64,000 bases of DNA, taken from positions 62,001 through 126,000 of the forward strand of contig NZ_WKJG01000039.1 in assembly GCF_027853235.1 (NCBI RefSeq), read 5' to 3'. The translations under genes were made by a program, and so were the position numbers. Positions 42,970 to 51,954 of this stretch are shown one piece after another. The stretch's first letter is position 1, and every line of letters starts with the position of its first letter. The notes beneath the pieces were generated by a model. The model was not told where the DNA came from. It did not search any database and saw only the letters and a list, made by a program, of their open reading frames with translations. This DNA comes from Aliibacillus thermotolerans. GTDB lineage: Bacteria > Bacillota > Bacilli > Bacillales > Marinococcaceae.

Positions 42970-43842
42970 TTACTCAAATACAACGGTTTTATTTTCAAAT
43001 ACTAATATTTTATCGCTGACGTGCCATTCTACCGCTCGAGCGAGGGCAATTTTCTCTACATTTTTCCCTACGGATTTTAATTCATTAACAGAATAGCGAT
43101 GATTCACACGTAACACTTCTTGCTCAATAATTGGTCCTTCATCTAAGTCATCAGTGACATAATGAGCGGTGGCTCCAATCAGTTTCACTCCGCGATCAAA
43201 CGCTTTTTGATAAGGATTTGCCCCGATGAAGGCAGGTAAAAAGGAATGATGGATATTGATGATTCGATGTTTAAAAGCCGATACAAACTGGCTGGATAAA
43301 ATTTGCATGTAACGGGCGAGCACAATAAAGTCAATGTCATATTCGTGTAATAGCTGAATCGTTTCTTTTTCTTTTTCTAACTTTGTATCTTTCGTAATTG
43401 GGATATGATAAAAATCAATGCCGTAACTTTTAACGACGTCTTGTAAGGTAGGATGGTTACTAATAACAACCGGAATATCGACGTCAATTTCTCCCGAACG
43501 CCATCGCCAGAGCAACTCTAATAAACAATGATCTTCTTTGGAAACGAAAATGGCCATTTTCTTTCTTTTACTTTCTGTTTCCATTCGCCAATCCATCTGA
43601 AATTTTTGTGCAATTGTATGGAACGCTTTTTCCACTTTTTCGATAGGTATGGTGGCGTCATATAAGTCAAACTCGACTCTCATAAAGAACGTACCGCCTT
43701 CAGGATCGGTCGAATATTGATCTGATTGGACAATATTTGCCCCGTAATTATGTAAAAATTCTGATACACTGGCGACAATCCCAGGTTGATCTGAACAAGA
43801 AATTAATAAACGGCAGCGATGAAAAATACTTTTCTCTTTCAT
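42970..43842 (-). CDS. purU: Formyltetrahydrofolate deformylase
   Basis: A 290-residue PurU, which hydrolyses 10-formyltetrahydrofolate to formate and tetrahydrofolate and so balances one-carbon pools. An N-terminal ACT domain (CRLLISCSDQPGIVASVSEF, about residues 8-85) precedes a formyltransferase-fold domain with VISNHPTL, FIVLARYMQIL, the catalytic NIHHSFLPAFIGANPY and GATAHYVTDDLDEGPII. The ATG at 43842 behind GGAGGAGTGG was used rather than one five codons earlier. Confidence 0.93.
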   Translation of the reverse strand: MKEKSIFHRCRLLISCSDQPGIVASVSEFLHNYGANIVQSDQYSTDPEGGTFFMRVEFDLYDATIPIEKVEKAFHTIAQKFQMDWRMETESKRKKMAIFVSKEDHCLLELLWRWRSGEIDVDIPVVISNHPTLQDVVKSYGIDFYHIPITKDTKLEKEKETIQLLHEYDIDFIVLARYMQILSSQFVSAFKHRIINIHHSFLPAFIGANPYQKAFDRGVKLIGATAHYVTDDLDEGPIIEQEVLRVNHRYSVNELKSVGKNVEKIALARAVEWHVSDKILVFENKTVVFE

Positions 43843-43962
43843 TGTCCACTCCTCCAAGTTGCTTTTTCTTGCTTACTATACCATTCATTCATATAAAAAA
43901 AAAGTAATGTACGAAATGTGGATCATCTAGTAGACGTGATCATTTGAAAAACTCTCATACCG

Positions 43963-43992
43963 TTGACGGAAGTTCGTTTCCTTTGATATTAT
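43963..43992 (+). promoter_or_regulatory. Promoter of a short transcript
   Basis: TTGACG (43963-43968), an 18-base spacer and TATTAT (43987-43992). A terminator-like hairpin lies only about 55-90 bases beyond the expected start. Confidence 0.6.
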
Positions 43993-43998
43993 GAAAAG

Positions 43999-44092
43999 CG
44001 ACTCACTTTGAACGAAAACGTACTTTAAAACTCGCTGGTGGACCTGTAAGAAAGAGCAGAGTATTCATGATTGAAGAAACTCTGCTCCCTTT
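43999..44092 (+). ncRNA. Candidate small RNA or attenuator leader before ytmP
   Basis: From the promoter at 43963 a transcript of about 95 nt would end in GAGCAGAGT (44054-44062) paired with ACTCTGCTC (44079-44087), followed by CCTTTT. No ORF with a ribosome binding site fits in it. Upstream, GCGACTC and a later CTCGCTGG could form additional structure. It could be an independent small RNA or a leader that attenuates ytmP-trmB, which starts 51 bases later. Confidence 0.45.
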
Positions 44093-44142
44093 TATGAAAA
44101 ATAAAGAATAAATTAACTAACGCCAAGGAAAAGGAAAACGTT

Positions 44143-44976
44143 ATGAATAATGAACATCATCAATCTATGCAAATGAGAATACGAGGCTTGGAACTTTTGT
44201 CGGCAGAAGGTTGGGAGCTTGAGCCAGCGGGGGGATCAACAGGGGAAGCGTATATTGCGCGCCACGGTAAAAAAAAGATTTTTGTGAAAAGAAATTCCTC
44301 CCCTTTCTTAGCCGTTTTATCAGCCGAAGGAATTGTACCTAAATTGTTATGGACAAAACGGCTGGAAAATGGAGATGTTATTACGGCGCAAGAATGGGTC
44401 AATGGCCGTGAGTTGTCAACGAGGGATATGAATCAACCAAAAGTAGCACAAATGTTGAGTAAAATACATTTATCAAGTGAACTGTTGGATATGTTTAAAC
44501 GAATGGGGAATGAACCGCTCACCCCTACTATCATTGTGGAGGAGTTTTACGAAAAGCTTCGCCAGATTGAATCCCCGCCACCATTATTTATGGAAACAGT
44601 GGAATATTTAGAGCGTTATGAACAAGAGGTGTATTATCCGCAACCCGTTGTTTGTCATGGTGATATGAATCATAACAATTGGATGATTAACCAACAAAAT
44701 CAATTGTTTTTAATTGATTGGGATGCAGCGATTGTCGCAGATCCTGCACTGGATCTCGGTTTTGTACTGTATGAATATATTCCAAGAAATAATTGGGAAA
44801 AGTGGTTAGAAGCTTATGGCATTTCTTATTCTTTTTATTTGAGACGTCGCATGCATTGGTATGTTGTGCAAGATACATTACGGAATGCCATATATTATTG
44901 GATGAATCAATCGAATCAAAAACAAGAATGGCAGATGACAAAGTTAGGGCGTTTATTGCATGAGGAACGGATATGA
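44143..44976 (+). CDS. ytmP: Phosphotransferase (choline-kinase-like fold) YtmP
   Basis: A 277-residue kinase-like protein of the APH/choline kinase superfamily. The catalytic loop reads VCHGDMNHNNW and the metal-binding Asp lies in LFLIDWDAA. The N-lobe has an IFVKRNSSPFLA lysine. Bacillus YtmP is usually next to trmB, as here, but its substrate is not established. GAAAAGGAAAACG precedes the ATG. trmB starts 16 bases after the stop, so the two are likely co-transcribed. Confidence 0.85.
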   Translation: MNNEHHQSMQMRIRGLELLSAEGWELEPAGGSTGEAYIARHGKKKIFVKRNSSPFLAVLSAEGIVPKLLWTKRLENGDVITAQEWVNGRELSTRDMNQPKVAQMLSKIHLSSELLDMFKRMGNEPLTPTIIVEEFYEKLRQIESPPPLFMETVEYLERYEQEVYYPQPVVCHGDMNHNNWMINQQNQLFLIDWDAAIVADPALDLGFVLYEYIPRNNWEKWLEAYGISYSFYLRRRMHWYVVQDTLRNAIYYWMNQSNQKQEWQMTKLGRLLHEERI

Positions 44977-44991
44977 AAGGAAGTGAAATGG

Positions 44992-45633
44992 ATGAGACTT
45001 CGCCACAAACCATGGGCGAAAGAGAAACTTACCGCTCATCCGGAATATGTCATTACGTCTCCGGCTCAGAAAAAAACATCCTGGCAGGAAATTTTCGGGC
45101 AAGAGAAAGTTTTATTCGTCGAAGTAGGCACTGGGAAAGGGAAATTTTTAACGGAAATGGCTGAAGCTTATCCTGAAGTGCTATTTATTGGAATTGAAAA
45201 ATATGAAAGTGTTCTCGTGTCAGCGCTGGAAAAAGCATTAGAAACAAAGCCTAATAATCTCCGCTTTATTCTAGCAAATGTAGCTGATTTATTGGATTAT
45301 TTTGAGGAAAATGAGATTCATCGCTTATTTATTAACTTTACCGATCCTTGGCCAAAAAAACGTCATGCGAAACGGCGACTCACTCATCCGTCTTTTCTTT
45401 CACTATATGAGAAAGTACTTCACCCAGAAGGAGAAATCCACATGAAGACGGATAATCAAGGGTTATTCGAATACTCTTTGGAAAGTTTATCGCGATATGG
45501 ATTTACGTTAAAAAATATCTCGTTAGACTTGCACCGTAGTGAATTTGAAGGAAATGTGATGACAGAGTACGAAGAAAAATTTTCTGAACAGGGAGCGCGA
45601 ATTTATCGTTTAGAAGCTTTCAAATCACGGTAG
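44992..45633 (+). CDS. trmB: tRNA (guanine-N7)-methyltransferase
   Basis: A 213-residue SAM-dependent methyltransferase that makes m7G46 in tRNA. The SAM-binding loop is VEVGTGKGKF, followed by FIGIEKYESVL, and the TrmB signature FTDPWPKKRH is followed by KRRLTHPSFL. MTEYEEKFSEQG near the C-terminus is also typical. The ATG at 44992 gives MRLRHKPW, the normal start; a GTG nine bases earlier is less likely. It ends at a terminator that belongs to repeat family B. Confidence 0.95.
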   Translation: MRLRHKPWAKEKLTAHPEYVITSPAQKKTSWQEIFGQEKVLFVEVGTGKGKFLTEMAEAYPEVLFIGIEKYESVLVSALEKALETKPNNLRFILANVADLLDYFEENEIHRLFINFTDPWPKKRHAKRRLTHPSFLSLYEKVLHPEGEIHMKTDNQGLFEYSLESLSRYGFTLKNISLDLHRSEFEGNVMTEYEEKFSEQGARIYRLEAFKSR

Positions 45634-45660
45634 TCTTCTCATACATAGCAATAAAGGAAA

Positions 45661-45716
45661 AGAGACTGGGACAAAACTTCAGTCATCGCCAAAAACTTGG
45701 TGAGTCTCTCTTTTTG
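45661..45716 (+). terminator. trmB terminator at the edge of repeat B1
   Basis: AGAGACT (45661-45667) pairs with AGTCTCT (45702-45708), with CCAAAAACTTGG inside the loop, and CTTTTT follows. The same AAAACTTGGTGAGTCTCTC text recurs after ytxH at 59900. Confidence 0.7.
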
Positions 45717-46110
45717 TGGACAAAGAACATTTTAAAATGAAAATGATGAAAAAAGTGTCGTATGAACTGGTGATGCGACACTTTTTTCGTTCAATCTAAA
45801 CAGGAGTGGTTGTAAGAGAGATGGAATTGGAAATAAATAGGTGATTCGGAGCGTTTTTCTGCTTCATGCGACGAATGACGCTTAAAAAATGAGATAAATC
45901 GTTCCATAAACGTTTCATACGACGCTTCATTTTATCAAACACCGGTCAAATGGTCGTATGAAAGTTAAAATTGGAAGAAGGTCGCAACACGTTTCATACG
46001 ACCTTTTATTACGAAATCGATGCAATGAATGGTCGTATAAAAGATTCATACGACGAAATATCACACAAAATTCCTACCGAATGGTCTCAGACGGGGAAGT
46101 TGCAATTGGG
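45661..46110 (+). repeat. Repeat family B, copy 1 (GTCGTATGA hairpins)
   Basis: About 450 bp homologous in the same order to 59882-60315. It holds several hairpins with arms of the type GTCGTATGAA/TTCATACGAC: GTGTCGTATGA...TGATGCGACAC at 45755-45782, GGTCGTATGAAA...TTCATACGACC at 45952-46003, and GGTCGTAT...TTCATACGAC at 46031-46054. The segment from 45661 to 46306 is also bounded by direct copies of GAGACTGGGACAAAA (45662 and 46292). No protein is encoded. Confidence 0.8.
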
Positions 46111-46376
46111 TGCTTGCGTCTTATTCGGCCGTCCTGCTTACTATCCGCGTACATCTAGAATCATTGGAGGTTCATTTATATTTCTTGTGTTAGAGACACA
46201 GAGAAATGCACTTCCGGCGGTAAACTTAAGGAAATATACCGTCAGAAACAATAATCCAATCATAGCAGAAGGGAAAACACCCTACAAGAATGAGACTGGG
46301 ACAAAAGTATATTAATTATAAAAAATCCGAACTTCCCATTAGCTCGGATTTTCCTTCTTAGAGTGGTTCTAGCGTA
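46111..46376. other. Intergenic stretch between repeats B1 and D
   Basis: No gene recognised. A frame of 114 codons runs through 45971-46315 but is made mostly of repeat sequence and has no ribosome binding site. A terminator-like hairpin, AAAATCCGA with TCGGATTTT, is at 46322-46353. Confidence 0.5.
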
Positions 46377-46542
46377 GGAAGAATGCGAAGACTCCGGTGT
46401 AGGGTAAATGGAGGCGGACTAAAACCGCAACGTCCTGTCGCAACGTTCGCTACTCACACGTCCTGTGCGTCGGAAGACCCAAGAGCGGTGGTTTCCCGCG
46501 AGGAGGCTGAGGCCGTGCCCGCGGAAAACGAAGTATTCTTCC
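46377..46542. repeat. GC-rich repeat D with inverted ends
   Basis: The ends GGAAGAATGCGAAGACTCCG and CGAAGTATTCTTCC (right end at 46542) are inverted copies. The right part, GAGGAGGCTGAGGCCGTGCC followed by GCGGAAAACGAAG, resembles the GAGGAGGCTCACGGCC/GCGGAAAGCGAAG repeat common in Bacillus genomes. The middle, with CGTCCTGTCGCAACGTTCGC and CACGTCCTGTGCGTCGGAAG, is of a different repeat type. GC content is clearly above the surroundings. Confidence 0.7.
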
Positions 46543-46604
46543 GAAGCGGTAATCATTGTTCGTATTTTGATTGGAATGATTTAGTTATGTCCAATTTCTT
46601 TTTG

Positions 46605-46910
46605 TTAGGACGATAACTCTAAAATGGTTCCTGTTTTCGCATCGACGACAAAGTCTAATTGTTTCGTTTCACCGTCTTGAGTACTGGAAAGGCCTCCGCG
46701 GTATACTTTATATGTCAAGTTATCTTTGTGGTAATCTTCTGCAGTCATATGAATCCATGACCCATTGATTGGTATGTTATCTTTTACATGATCTTTCACC
46801 GTTTTTAATGCTTTTTCCGGTGAAATATGTTCATTTTCCACGTATTCTTTCACCGCATAGCCAATGGCAAAACCGATGCCGATCCCTAGCAATAGGTCTT
46901 TTGCTTTCAT
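46605..46910 (-). CDS. ytzB: Small exported/membrane-anchored protein YtzB
   Basis: A 101-residue protein that starts MKAKDLLLGIGIGFAIGYAVKEYVEN, an N-terminal glycine-rich membrane segment, followed by a PepSY-like soluble part ending LDFVVDAKTGTILELSS. It matches the small YtzB protein found between trmB and ytoP in Bacillus. Function unknown. The ATG at 46910 behind GGGAAAGGTTGG was chosen; the longer frame has no other site. Confidence 0.75.
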   Translation of the reverse strand: MKAKDLLLGIGIGFAIGYAVKEYVENEHISPEKALKTVKDHVKDNIPINGSWIHMTAEDYHKDNLTYKVYRGGLSSTQDGETKQLDFVVDAKTGTILELSS

Positions 46911-47045
46911 GTTAACACCAACCTTTCCCTTTTTTCTCAGTATAGCGGAAATACAGCGATTTTCCAAATGGTGCCTTCGATTGTAGAAAAAGTGTAACAG
47001 TTTCGTTAAAATGAAGAAAGAGTCGATAGTCGAAAGGAGTATATC

Positions 47046-48116
47046 ATGAACGAAGAAACGATGAATATGTTCCGGACGCTCACGGAATTACGCGGAGCAC
47101 CCGGGCATGAGCATGAAGTGAGAGAATACGTAAAAAAAGAATTAGAGCGTTACAGCGATGAAATCATTCAAGATAAATTAGGAAGTGTGTTCGGAAAAAA
47201 AGTTGGAAAAGAAAATGGTCCTCGTGTGATGGTTGCGGGTCATATGGATGAAGTCGGTTTTTTAGTCAAATCCATCACGGAGGAAGGACTCATTCGTTTT
47301 GAAACGTTAGGGGGATGGTGGAGTCAAGTGCTCCTGGCTCAACGGGTTCAAATTATTACCGAAGATAAGACAGTCATAGGCGTCATTGGTTCCACTCCTC
47401 CTCATTTATTAGATGAGAATACTCGTAAAAAGCCGATGCCCCTTTCTAAAATGTATATCGATATCGGAGCGGATGATAAAGAAGATGCAGAAAATATTGG
47501 CATACGTCCTGGACAACCGATTGTTCCGATTTGCCCTTTTACACCGCTTGCCAACAAAAAGAAAATTATGGCGAAAGCGTGGGATAATCGTTACGGCGTC
47601 GGCCTTGCCATTGAACTGCTGAAAGAATTAGAGACAAAACCCCACCCGAATATTGTCTATTCCGGTGCGACCGTACAGGAAGAGGTAGGGCTTCGAGGCG
47701 CTGCCACAGCCGCTCATATGATTCAACCGGATATTTTTTATGCGTTGGATGCAAGTCCTGCAAACGATACCTCCGGGGAAAAAGATGCGTTCGGTCAACT
47801 CGGTCAAGGAGCGCTTCTTCGCATCATGGACCGCACGATGATTACCCATCGTGGAATGAGAGATTTTATTTTAGATATTGCGGAAACTCACGATATTCCG
47901 TACCAATATTTCGTCTCAAAAGGCGGAACCGATGCAGGGCGGGTTCATATCGCCAATGAAGGAGTACCATCTGCCGTGATCGGCGTTTGTTCCCGTTACA
48001 TTCATACATCTGCTTCTATTTTACATGTAGATGACTATGCAGCTGCCAAAGCGCTACTCATGAAACTCATTGAAAATACCGATCAACAAATGGTTGAGGA
48101 AATAAGAAGGGATTAG
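47046..48116 (+). CDS. ytoP: M42 family metallopeptidase YtoP
   Basis: A 356-residue cocatalytic metallo-aminopeptidase of the M42 (glutamyl aminopeptidase/endoglucanase M) family. Metal ligands lie in [27 protein letters not shown] (catalytic Glu pair), [11 protein letters not shown] and the C-terminal RYIHTSAS. It trims peptides in the cytoplasm. CGAAAGGAG precedes the ATG. The DUF84 gene begins immediately after the stop codon, so the two form an operon. Confidence 0.93.
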   Translation: MNEETMNMFRTLTELRGAPGHEHEVREYVKKELERYSDEIIQDKLGSVFGKKVGKENGPRVMVAGHMDEVGFLVKSITEEGLIRFETLGGWWSQVLLAQRVQIITEDKTVIGVIGSTPPHLLDENTRKKPMPLSKMYIDIGADDKEDAENIGIRPGQPIVPICPFTPLANKKKIMAKAWDNRYGVGLAIELLKELETKPHPNIVYSGATVQEEVGLRGAATAAHMIQPDIFYALDASPANDTSGEKDAFGQLGQGALLRIMDRTMITHRGMRDFILDIAETHDIPYQYFVSKGGTDAGRVHIANEGVPSAVIGVCSRYIHTSASILHVDDYAAAKALLMKLIENTDQQMVEEIRRD

Positions 48117-48653
48117 ATGAAAACAATAAAAGTAGGAATAGGATCAACCAATCAAGCAAAAATAGACGCTGTCACAAGCGTCTTTTCTTATCCGAAATAT
48201 CACGTACAATCTTTCTCTGTTCCGTCTTCCGTATCTTCCCAACCTTTTTCGGAAGAAGAAACAAAAAGAGGAGCCATCCACCGCGCAAGAGAAGTATTAG
48301 AAAAAGGAATGTCCATTGGGGTAGGCCTTGAAGGCGGCGTCGTTCCGATGGATGATGGATTGTACGTTTGTAATTGGGGCGCGTTAAAAACAGTGACCGG
48401 AGAAGAAATGACCGCTGGCGGGGCAAAAATTCGTCTTCCAAAAGAAATTGCCGTCCAACTATACGAAGGAGAAGAATTAGGGAGAGTGATGGAACGTTAC
48501 ACGAAGAAAAAAGGGATTAGGCACAAGGAAGGAGCAATCGGCGTTTTTACCGCTGGCCACGTGGACCGTGCCAATCTTTTTCAACATATTGTGCAACTGC
48601 TCTATGGTCAATATCAGTTTTGTGGGATGGATAAAGAGGACAGGAATAAATAG
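48117..48653 (+). CDS. DUF84 family (YjjX-like) nucleotide phosphatase
   Basis: A 178-residue protein of the DUF84 family. KVGIGSTNQAKIDAV at the start is the phosphate-binding loop, GVGLEGGV holds acidic metal ligands, and the C-terminus has GAIGVFTAGHVDRANLF. E. coli YjjX is an inosine/xanthosine triphosphatase that cleans damaged nucleotides; the same role is likely. The start codon follows the ytoP stop directly. Confidence 0.85.
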   Translation: MKTIKVGIGSTNQAKIDAVTSVFSYPKYHVQSFSVPSSVSSQPFSEEETKRGAIHRAREVLEKGMSIGVGLEGGVVPMDDGLYVCNWGALKTVTGEEMTAGGAKIRLPKEIAVQLYEGEELGRVMERYTKKKGIRHKEGAIGVFTAGHVDRANLFQHIVQLLYGQYQFCGMDKEDRNK

Positions 48654-48787
48654 CTGTCTTCTTTATTTTTTATTTGAAAAAAATACTTATCATTCAATTT
48701 AAAAATGTTGTGAAAAATTAAATTTTCATATAGATTAATAATAGTACATAAAAATCTTTGTCATGTTTGCGAGGGAGAGAGAAACAA

Positions 48788-49547
48788 ATGGAAAAAGTAT
48801 ATTTTACACGTGAAAAGGAAATTGGTTATATGACGATTGATTCGCCGCCAGTGAATGCATTGGAAAAACAAGTGCTAGATGAATGGATCAAGTATTAGAC
48901 GAAGTTCCGAAAGATGTCGATGTCGTCATTGTAACAGGTGCAGGTGGAAATGCATTTGTTGCCGGTGTAGATATTAACGACTTTCTAGACTTAACGAAAG
49001 AAACGGGAATAGAACTAGTGAAAAAAGGGCAACGCATTTTTCAAAAACTGGAAGATTTAGAGCAGCCGACTATTGCCGCCATTGATGGTTTTGCGTTAGG
49101 AGGCGGGTTAGAATTAGCTCTCGCTTGTGATATTCGCATTGCCACCCCGAAGTCGCAAATTGGATTACCAGAAACAGGGCTCGGCGTATTTCCAGGTTAC
49201 GGAGGGACGCAACGTTTGCCTCGTTTAATTGGAGAAGGAAAAGCGAAACAATTGATTTTTTCAGCAGATCCTGTCTCGGCTGAAGAAGCGAAAGAAATTG
49301 GAATTATTGAAGAAGTAGCAGAAGATGCGATGGAGGCTGCGAAAACGTTAGCGAAGAAAATATGTTCCGCGGTCCGATTGCGGTGAGAAAAGCGAAGCAA
49401 TCCATCAATGAAGGAATAAACAAACCTTTGCGGGAAGGAATAGAATTAGAAGCCCAACTATTTGGAGATGTTTGTGTGACAGAAGATGTGAAAGAAGGAG
49501 CAACTGCTTTCTTTGAAAAAAGAACACCTCAATTTCAACGCAAATAA
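48788..49547 (+). pseudogene. Enoyl-CoA hydratase with two frameshifts
   Basis: Three frames add up to one crotonase of about 250 residues. The first starts MEKVYFTREKEIGYMTI at 48788 behind GAGGGAGAG and stops early after VLDEWIKY. The second supplies DQVLDEVPKDVDVVIVTG, the oxyanion-hole FALGGGLELALACDIR and GLGVFPGYGGTQRLPR. The third supplies the end, FRGPIAVRKAKQSINEG to FEKRTPQFQRK. Adding one base near 48888 (GAATGGATC to GAATTGGATC) and one near 49361 restores a normal protein. Either a recent pseudogene or two sequencing errors. Confidence 0.85.
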
Positions 49548-49589
49548 TTTTCGTCCCATTGGATAAAGAAAGAATAGCTGAGTTGGTTG

Positions 49590-49890
49590 AAATTTGATGC
49601 CGCATGAGACCATTCTACCGGAATTTCATACTAAAAAAGGTGCCATGAATCATTCATGTGACACTTTTAGGGATCATAGGTCGCATGAAGCATGTTGCGG
49701 CTCGCATTTTCCTGAAAAGTGTCGATAAGACCCTTATAGAAAAGTTTCACGAGAAAAGATGTCGCATGACACATGCATATCCTAAAAAATATCACCCATT
49801 TATTTCCATTCCATGTTGTCATGGACCATTTTGGAGCATATACTTAAAAAAAGAGGTCACATGAAATCATCATGCGACCTCTTTTTCCGC
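49590..49890. repeat. Repeat region C with GTCGCATGA hairpins
   Basis: A 300-bp gap filler carrying several hairpin arms of the family-B type: GCCATGAATCATTCATGTG at 49643-49661, GGTCGCATGAAGC at 49679, GATGTCGCATGACA at 49758, and a strong terminator-like hairpin at 49848-49887. It is not collinear with B1 or B2, but the arms share the GTCGCATGA core. No gene was found in it. Confidence 0.6.
49846..49888. terminator. Strong hairpin upstream end of region C
   Basis: AAAAAGAGGTC-CATGA pairs with TCATG-GACCTCTTTTT with one mismatch. T-runs are present on both strands, so it could stop transcription from the broken hydratase gene and from ytoQ. Confidence 0.75.
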
Positions 49891-49926
49891 TATTTGAAGT
49901 CAAACGGCCTCTCAATCATTGGAAGA

Positions 49927-50367
49927 TTAATCAAAGACATAAGATAGCGCTTGCAGTGCTTGATCTTGTGTTTCAACGACAACGTTTGCTTTATTTGCGA
50001 TTTCTTTTACTGGGTGATGAAGTTCTTTCGGGCGGATGACAATTAATGGTTTTCCTAGTGCGACTGCCGCTCCTGCATCCATCGCAGTGTTCCACTGTTT
50101 ATATTTTTCCCCAAATTGGGCAATCACAACGTCTGCTTTTTGCATCCAAATTTGCGTGCGTAAATTATTGAAGCGAGAAGCTGCTTCGTCTTTGTAAATA
50201 TTGTCTGGCTGTACTCCGAGAATTTCTTCCCCAATGTTATCGGAACGGTCGTGATTTTCCATCGGACCGAAAAAACGAAGAGGCAATTCCATTTCTTCTG
50301 CTTTTTGACGTAATTGATCCCGCCAATCATCGTGAATTTGACCGGCTAAATATACGTTTAATTCCAT
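49927..50367 (-). CDS. ytoQ: YtoQ family protein
   Basis: A 146-residue protein matching the YtoQ family: VYLAGQIHDDWRDQLRQKAE at the N-terminus, GPMENHDRSDNIGEEILG, and the nucleoside 2-deoxyribosyltransferase-like DVVIAQFGEKYKQWNTAMDAGAAVALGKPLI. The fold suggests a nucleotide or nucleoside handling enzyme, but none is established. GAGGAGGATG precedes the ATG. Confidence 0.85.
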   Translation of the reverse strand: MELNVYLAGQIHDDWRDQLRQKAEEMELPLRFFGPMENHDRSDNIGEEILGVQPDNIYKDEAASRFNNLRTQIWMQKADVVIAQFGEKYKQWNTAMDAGAAVALGKPLIVIRPKELHHPVKEIANKANVVVETQDQALQALSYVFD

Positions 50368-50489
50368 GTCTACATCCTCCTCTAATCCAAATAAAATCCA
50401 ATTACATCATAATACGCTTGTCATTGGAAAAGCAAACGATGTAAGATAGAGAAGAAAATAACGAGAGAAAAGATTGCAGGAGGAACGAC

Positions 50490-51500
50490 ATGAGAGACTT
50501 TTTTTTACGCAAAGGTGTCAATCTATCTGTCAAGACATATATCATTACTGCATTAAGCTATATGGCCCTTGGATTATTTGCATCACTCATTGTTGGATTA
50601 ATTATCAAAACGATTGGGGAACAGTTAGGGTGGCCATACTTTGTAAACATGGGACAACTAGCGATGGATTTAATGGGTCCTGCTATTGGAGGAGCGATTG
50701 CTTACGGTTTGCAAGCGCCACCACTCGTATTATTTTCAGCAGTCATTACCGGGGCAGCCGGGGCGGAGCTTGGCGGTCCAGCAGGAGCATACGTTGCTAG
50801 TGTGTTGGCGGTGGAAATGGGAAAACTTATTTCCAAAGAAACTCGTCTTGACATCATTGTGACTCCCTTTGTGACGATTTTTACTGGTTTTACCGTATCT
50901 TATTTTTTTGGTCCTGCCATTTATTCTACCTTAGTAGGAATCGGAGAAGTCATTATGTGGGCAACGGATCAACGTCCGTTTATTATGGGAATTGTCGTCG
51001 CTGTTCTCATGGGACTAGCTCTCACAGCACCAATTAGTAGCGCAGCAATTGGACTCATGTTAAACTTAGAAGGGCTTGCAGCAGGAGCGGCAACGGTTGG
51101 CTGTTCGGCGCAAATGATCGGTTTTGCTGTAAGCAGTTACCGGGAAAATGGCGTCTCTGGTTTAGCTGCTCTTGGTCTCGGAACATCGATGCTTCAAGTG
51201 CCAAATATTTTAAAGAAACCGATCATATTGATCCCGCCAACAGTTGCCGGGATTGTGTTCGCCCCGTTATCTACAATGGTATTTATGATGGAAAACAATG
51301 CCGCCGGTGCGGGAATGGGGACAAGTGGTCTCGTCGGTCAAGTGATGACATTTGAAGCGATGGGATTTACAATGGAAGTATTCATCGGAATTCTTATCCT
51401 TCAAATTATTGGCCCTGCCATTGTGAGTCTTCTTCTTTCTGAATGGATGCGCAAGAAACAATGGATCAAACCGGGTGATATGAAAATTGAACTAGGATAG
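50490..51500 (+). CDS. PTS EIIC type 2-like membrane protein
   Basis: A 336-residue membrane protein with about nine or ten helices, glycine/alanine rich, resembling the PTS_EIIC_2 family of stand-alone IIC-like proteins. Recognisable are [46 protein letters not shown] and [16 protein letters not shown]. No EIIA or EIIB gene is nearby, so phosphotransfer-linked transport is uncertain. GCAGGAGGAACG precedes the ATG. It is followed 20 bases later by ytpP. Confidence 0.8.
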   Translation: MRDFFLRKGVNLSVKTYIITALSYMALGLFASLIVGLIIKTIGEQLGWPYFVNMGQLAMDLMGPAIGGAIAYGLQAPPLVLFSAVITGAAGAELGGPAGAYVASVLAVEMGKLISKETRLDIIVTPFVTIFTGFTVSYFFGPAIYSTLVGIGEVIMWATDQRPFIMGIVVAVLMGLALTAPISSAAIGLMLNLEGLAAGAATVGCSAQMIGFAVSSYRENGVSGLAALGLGTSMLQVPNILKKPIILIPPTVAGIVFAPLSTMVFMMENNAAGAGMGTSGLVGQVMTFEAMGFTMEVFIGILILQIIGPAIVSLLLSEWMRKKQWIKPGDMKIELG

Positions 51501-51520
51501 ATTGGATGAAAGGTGGAATC

Positions 51521-51850
51521 ATGATGAAAACAATTACGGATAAAGAAAGTTTCGCCCAAGCTGTGGAAGGACAAAAATCTGTCGTTATGTTTTCAGCGGA
51601 TTGGTGTCCGGATTGTCGCGTAATCGAACCAGATCTTCCAGAAATTGAAAAAAATAATACCTCTTTTACTTTTTATCATGCGGACCGGGATGAATTTATC
51701 GATATCTGTCAAGAATACGATGTTTTCGGCATTCCAAGTTTTCTCGTTTTTCATGAAGGAGAAGAAGTAGGACGCTTCGTTAGTAAAGACCGAAAAACGA
51801 AAGAGGAAATTCAAGCGTTCTTAGATGAAACGGAAAAGAAAATAACCTAA
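51521..51850 (+). CDS. ytpP: Thioredoxin-like protein YtpP
   Basis: A 109-residue thioredoxin-fold protein. The active site reads [10 protein letters not shown], a CPDC motif instead of the CGPC of thioredoxin, and the cis-Pro loop is FGIPSFLVF. It heads the ytpP-ytpQ-ytpR-sftA order conserved in Bacillus. The start may be the ATG at 51521 or 51524, both behind AAAGGTGG. A redox role in the cytoplasm is expected. Confidence 0.9.
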   Translation: MMKTITDKESFAQAVEGQKSVVMFSADWCPDCRVIEPDLPEIEKNNTSFTFYHADRDEFIDICQEYDVFGIPSFLVFHEGEEVGRFVSKDRKTKEEIQAFLDETEKKIT

Positions 51851-51857
51851 ATCATCA

Positions 51858-51891
51858 TTCGCACTCGTGAGATACGGGTGCGATTTCTTTT
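51858..51891 (+). terminator. ytpP terminator
   Basis: TCGCACTCGT pairs with ACGGGTGCGA (one mismatch) over a short loop, followed by TTTCTTTT. Confidence 0.7.
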
Positions 51892-51954
51892 GATGAGTAA
51901 GAAATCATGATAGACTTGACTACACAACCGCACGTGAAAGGAGTGTGTCTTTGA

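Noticed and set aside
46383-46616. 77-codon frame over the GC-rich repeat
   Set aside because: It lies entirely in repeat D and its flank, has no ribosome binding site and an unlikely composition.
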